A stretch of 17,572 bases of DNA from an uncultured Chitinophagales bacterium (GTDB taxonomy: Bacteria; Bacteroidota; Bacteroidia; Chitinophagales; Chitinophagaceae), in NCBI GenBank assembly GCA_946886475.1, contig CAMPIQ010000073.1, positions 1 to 17,572 of the forward strand, read 5' to 3'. The notes under the pieces were generated by a model. That model was not told the origin of the DNA, ran no database searches, and saw only the letters and a program-made list of their open reading frames with translations. Positions 14,655 through 17,572 of this stretch are shown here, in pieces (position 1 is the first letter of the stretch; each line of letters starts with the position of its first letter). The translations under genes were made by a program, and so were the position numbers.

Positions 14655-15977
14655 TTAATTCCCGGTGTATAAAAAAGGGGGTAATACATTCGATTCCCAC
14701 AGCTGGTATTTCACTTTAAGATTTTCGAATTTTGATCTTTCTGTTGCTTTAAGATCATTTTTTTCTGAAGCATCCCTGGCAAGGTTAAAAAGATATTCTC
14801 CTTTTTCATCCTTTACATATTTCCAATGTCCATCCCTGATGGCTTTCATGGGAAATCTTGATAAGCGCCAGTAAAATGTACGGTCCATTCTTTTTGAAGG
14901 ATCTCTGAAGAATGGCAGAAGATCAATTCCGTCAAATGCAATACTGTTCATATTCTGAACGCCGGCGGCGGACAACATGGTAACCGTCCAGTCCATCGTG
15001 ATCACCGGCTGATCTGAAATGGATCCGGCCCTGGTCTTTCCTGGCCATCTTACCATTGCCGGCACCCGGATCCCTCCTTCCCATAAGCTCATTTTCGATC
15101 CTCTCAGCGTACCCATATCAGAATATCTTTCACCACCATTATCGCTTACAAAAATCAGAAGGGTATTCTTTTCAAGACCGGTTCTTTTCAGTTCAGCCGT
15201 GATCCTGCCTATATTCTTATCCAGGTTTTCAACCATCGATGCGTAAATGGCCGGACTTCCTCCCGCCCTGAAGGACATGGTATCGTGATAAGCTGCATCA
15301 TCCGGGCCCTGCCACGGCCAGTGCGGTGCATTGAACTGGATACTTAGGAAGAAGGGTGCACCATGGTCTTTGCCTAAAAATTCAATTACCCTGTCTGCAA
15401 GAATATTAGTGAGGTATCCTTTTACTTCCACTGCATGTTCATTTTCATACAGATCATGTTTACCATCCGGATTTGTATGGGCAACAAAATCAAGCCCTCC
15501 GCCTTTGAATCCAAAAAATTCATTAAATCCATTCTGCATGGGATGAAACTCAGGCCTGAAGCCAAGATGCCATTTACCAATCAGGGCCGTATGGTAGCCG
15601 TTCTCTTTTAAAAGAGAAGCAAGAGTTGGCAGGTCGCCTTTCATGCCAATTGCACTATCCCTTAAACTCCATTCCAAAGGTTCCCTGAGACCCACAGGAT
15701 GGCGGGCAGGATATTTACCCGTCATGTAACTAACCCTGGTAGGTGTACAAACAGGGGCGCCGGCATAAGCCTGAGTAAATTTCATTCCTTCTGAACTAAG
15801 TTTATCGAGACTGGGCGTTTTGTAATCTTTACGGCCATAACATCCCAGGTCGGCATAACCCATATCATCAACCATGATGAAAATAATATTCGGACGGGGA
15901 TCTTTGTTCTGAGCCGATCCCGCAAAAGGAAGCAGGAGAACCAGCCAGCAAATAATGGTTTTAATCCGGGAGAACAT
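14655..15977 (-). CDS. Exported sulfatase (formylglycine-dependent, alkaline phosphatase superfamily)
   Basis: Hydrolyses sulfate esters, probably on a polysaccharide or glycan, in the periplasm or outside the cell. The 440-residue protein has a Sec signal peptide (about 1-22, ending AGSAQ). Metal-binding DD is in PNIIFIMVDDMGYADLG (D37, D38). The modification motif is CTPTR (77-81), where C77 is converted to formylglycine. GKWHLG follows (K135, H137), then NAPHWPW (H219), SDNGG (D279, N280) and RGSK (K295). These are the standard type I sulfatase residues in the standard order. The Cys-type motif needs a maturase (anSME or FGE), not encoded here. No SusC/SusD pair, glycoside hydrolase or second sulfatase is adjacent, so this is not visibly a polysaccharide utilisation locus. 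The thiolase follows after 84 bases on the same strand. Family is secure; the substrate is unknown. Confidence 0.94.
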   Translation of the reverse strand: MFSRIKTIICWLVLLLPFAGSAQNKDPRPNIIFIMVDDMGYADLGCYGRKDYKTPSLDKLSSEGMKFTQAYAGAPVCTPTRVSYMTGKYPARHPVGLREPLEWSLRDSAIGMKGDLPTLASLLKENGYHTALIGKWHLGFRPEFHPMQNGFNEFFGFKGGGLDFVAHTNPDGKHDLYENEHAVEVKGYLTNILADRVIEFLGKDHGAPFFLSIQFNAPHWPWQGPDDAAYHDTMSFRAGGSPAIYASMVENLDKNIGRITAELKRTGLEKNTLLIFVSDNGGERYSDMGTLRGSKMSLWEGGIRVPAMVRWPGKTRAGSISDQPVITMDWTVTMLSAAGVQNMNSIAFDGIDLLPFFRDPSKRMDRTFYWRLSRFPMKAIRDGHWKYVKDEKGEYLFNLARDASEKNDLKATERSKFENLKVKYQLWESNVLPPFLYTGN

Positions 15978-16078
15978 AAGCAGTGATTTTAATTAAGTTA
16001 ACCATTTTTATTCATGATGATATCTGTTAATAATTCAATTGTCAGTACCAGTTAACATTCTACTGCCTGCTTCCTGCT

Positions 16079-16086
16079 TATCTTTG
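16079..16086 (+). promoter_or_regulatory. Bacteroidota -7 promoter element abutting the rlmN start
   Basis: TATCTTTG followed by C matches TAnnTTTG and ends only 4 bases before the ATG at 16091. Transcription from it would start at or within a few bases of the start codon, giving a leaderless or nearly leaderless message. No clear -33 element is visible at normal spacing. Confidence 0.55.
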
Positions 16087-16090
16087 CGCG

Positions 16091-17152
16091 ATGTCCCAGA
16101 CCGCAGAAAAAGTTAAAACGCACAGAAATATCAGGCAGCTCAGCCTACAGGACCTTGAAAATTTTTTTGAATCTATCGGTGAAAAAAAATTCAGGACCAG
16201 ACAGGTTTGGGAATGGCTCTGGCAAAAACATGCTTTTTCCTTTGCGGACATGACAAACCTGAGCAAAGAACTCAGGCAAAAGCTTGGCGAAAATTTTTCA
16301 TTGCCCTCTTTATCTGTCGACACGCTTCAATACAGTGCGGATGGTACGGTAAAATCGCGTTTCAAAACGCATGACGGTCATTTATGCGAGGGGGTTTTGA
16401 TTCCAACCGAACACCGTTTTACGGCTTGTGTTTCTTCACAGATCGGCTGTTCATTAAGCTGCCGTTTTTGTGCAACGGGTTATATTGAAAGAAAAAGAAA
16501 TCTTGATTTTGATGAGATCTATGATGAAGTGGTTCATATTAACCAGCAGTGTGAAAAGATCTACAGCAAAAAACTAAGCAATATCGTTTTCATGGGCATG
16601 GGTGAGCCCCTTCTTAATTATAAAAATGTTTTAAGATCAATTGAAAAGATCACTTCAGCAGATGGCCTGGCCATGAGCCCGAAGAGGATCACGGTATCAA
16701 CAGCAGGAGTGGCAAAACAGATCAGGCAACTGGGTGATGATAAAGTAAAATTCAAGCTGGCTTTATCACTTCATGCTGCCAACGACCAGAAGAGGAATGA
16801 GATCATGCCGATCAATGAAACCAATAATCTGAAATCACTTGTTGATGCGCTGAATCATTTTTACAGGCAGACAAAGAACGAGATCACACTTGAATACATA
16901 CTCTTCAACAATTTCAATGACAGCCAGAAAGATGCAGATGAACTGATCAGGGTATACCGTCAGGTTCCTGCTGATCTTATCAATATCATTGAATACAATC
17001 CAATCGACTTCGCCAAATTTGAAAAGCCAAGTGCAGAAAGAATGGATGAATTCATGGCTTATTTAGGTAAGAATAAAGTGAATGCACGCTTACGTAAGAG
17101 CAGGGGAAAAGATATTGATGCTGCCTGTGGGCAATTGGCGAATAAGAACTGA
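16091..17152 (+). CDS. rlmN: 23S rRNA (adenine-2503-C2) / tRNA (adenine-37-C2) methyltransferase
   Basis: Radical SAM enzyme that methylates carbon 2 of A2503 in 23S rRNA and of A37 in some tRNAs, supporting translational accuracy. The 353-residue protein carries the CX3CX2C cluster motif in GCSLSCRFC (C120, C124, C127). Its two mechanistic cysteines are at C113 and C346 (DIDAACGQL), matching E. coli C118 and C355. FMGMGEPLLNY (167-177) and the SAM-binding TVSTAGV (201-207) follow in the usual order, as do LALSLHA and the C-terminal RKSRGKDIDAACG. This favours true RlmN over Cfr, since the N-terminal helical RNA-binding domain starting NIRQLSLQDLENFF is RlmN-like. It is monocistronic as far as can be seen: divergent from the sulfatase and convergent with the broken gene 19 bases downstream. 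Confidence 0.96.
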   Translation: MSQTAEKVKTHRNIRQLSLQDLENFFESIGEKKFRTRQVWEWLWQKHAFSFADMTNLSKELRQKLGENFSLPSLSVDTLQYSADGTVKSRFKTHDGHLCEGVLIPTEHRFTACVSSQIGCSLSCRFCATGYIERKRNLDFDEIYDEVVHINQQCEKIYSKKLSNIVFMGMGEPLLNYKNVLRSIEKITSADGLAMSPKRITVSTAGVAKQIRQLGDDKVKFKLALSLHAANDQKRNEIMPINETNNLKSLVDALNHFYRQTKNEITLEYILFNNFNDSQKDADELIRVYRQVPADLINIIEYNPIDFAKFEKPSAERMDEFMAYLGKNKVNARLRKSRGKDIDAACGQLANKN

Positions 17153-17171
17153 TCTGATTAGATTAGATACT

Positions 17172-17572
17172 TCATATTTCCCCGACCCCTTCCCCGGAAA
17201 CATTTTTAATACGAACCAGTTTGTCAAAATTCCTGTAAAAAGGGTTTAATAAGTAATTATAATTCCGTGGATTTACAGCAGACCTTACCTTAATTGCCAG
17301 ATACCTGGCTTCGGCTATAAAACGATCACCAATTTTATTACTATCCGGTAAACAAGCATATGATCAATTGTAACGCCTTCTTCTATCCGGCCTAAAACAT
17401 CATTTACCAAACCAAGACCTGTAAGCGTACGGAAAAGAAGGGCAGGTTTATGAAAATTCAATGCACGGTTTTCGGTATTGAGCCAGGAAATTTTGTCTGT
17501 TATGATAATTTCTTTATTAACCCTAATTAACCTTGACAGTTTAAACTTCCCTTATCCGGTATTGTCTGTAAT
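17172..17572 (-). pseudogene. 3' part of an unrecognised gene with two apparent frameshifts
   Basis: Read on the minus strand from the right edge, coding-like sequence runs through three frames. The frame open at the window edge gives LQTIPDKG, then about 66 residues in a second frame (KFKLSRLIRVNKEI ... GRIEEGVTIDHMLVYR), then about 57 in a third (DSNKIGDRFIAEARYLAIKV ... KNVSGEGVGEI) to a TGA at 17172-17174. Both joins, near 17546-17551 and 17344-17348, are repaired by restoring one base in a short homopolymer (GGGAAG to GGGAAAG, and CCGGAT to CCGGGAT). The result is about 130 residues of plausible protein C-terminus, with many basic and aromatic residues and no motif I recognise. The start lies outside the window. 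It may be a decaying gene or a poorly resolved sequence end. No function is claimed. Confidence 0.6.

Noticed and set aside
13374..15977. Sulfatase-thiolase-lipoprotein as a dedicated catabolic pathway or polysaccharide utilisation locus
   Set aside because: There is no SusC/SusD pair, glycoside hydrolase, CoA ligase or ring-cleavage gene, and the enzymes act in different compartments on unrelated substrates; same-strand neighbours only.
17172..17572. Programmed ribosomal frameshifting at the right edge
   Set aside because: Two shifts in 200 bases without slippery heptamers or downstream structures that I can see; decay or sequence error explains it more simply.
1..17572. CRISPR arrays, tRNA or rRNA genes, insertion sequences, prophage or defence islands
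   Set aside because: I saw no regularly spaced repeats, cloverleaf-like sequences, transposase or phage motifs on either strand by reading; the intergenic spaces are all below 200 bases except the right edge.

Overview
The window looks like the chromosome of a Bacteroidota bacterium, most likely from the Chitinophagales/Chitinophagaceae. The grounds are separate nuoC and nuoD genes, a TonB of the Bacteroidota type (ENRNKxYGAY N-terminus), a DUF4836-type lipoprotein, no clear Shine-Dalgarno sequences, and four copies of the Bacteroidota -7 promoter element TAnnTTTGC placed just upstream of genes. The lineage is inferred from gene style, not from a marker-gene comparison. Most of the window is ordinary housekeeping sequence.

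Layout. (1) 40-3293, minus strand: nuoA-nuoB-nuoC-nuoD, the start of a complex I operon that would continue to the left of the window. A terminator and a promoter separate it from the next unit. (2) 3424-7224, minus strand: a tight operon of tonB, a two-helix membrane protein, a PstS-like phosphate-binding lipoprotein and an exported TPR protein, ending in a clear intrinsic terminator. (3) 7328-10981, plus strand: a low-molecular-weight tyrosine phosphatase, then hisS and a DUF4836 lipoprotein, closed by a strong hairpin terminator. (4) 11053-12897, plus strand: an ABC ATPase and an FtsX/MacB-type permease forming a two-gene transporter. Its ATPase departs from consensus at several catalytic motifs. 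(5) 12894-15977, minus strand: an exported sulfatase, a thiolase and a small lipoprotein, the last overlapping the permease end-to-end by 4 bases. (6) 16091-17152, plus strand: rlmN, whose -7 box lies 4 bases before its start codon. (7) 17172-17572, minus strand: the 3' part of an unrecognised coding sequence that reads through only if two single-base deletions are corrected.

How the genes fit together. NuoA-D form part of the membrane foot (A) and the quinone-reducing connecting module (B, C, D) of NADH:quinone oxidoreductase. The tonB-PstS-TPR unit suggests an envelope energy-transduction or phosphate-related system without its ExbB/ExbD motor in view. HisRS and RlmN serve translation. The sulfatase, thiolase and lipoprotein share a strand but no obvious pathway.

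I found no CRISPR array, tRNA, rRNA, insertion sequence or prophage. The points most worth a second look are the divergent ABC ATPase with its permease, the twice-frameshifted gene at the right edge, and the promoter that nearly touches the rlmN start codon. I see no convincing case for an entirely new system.
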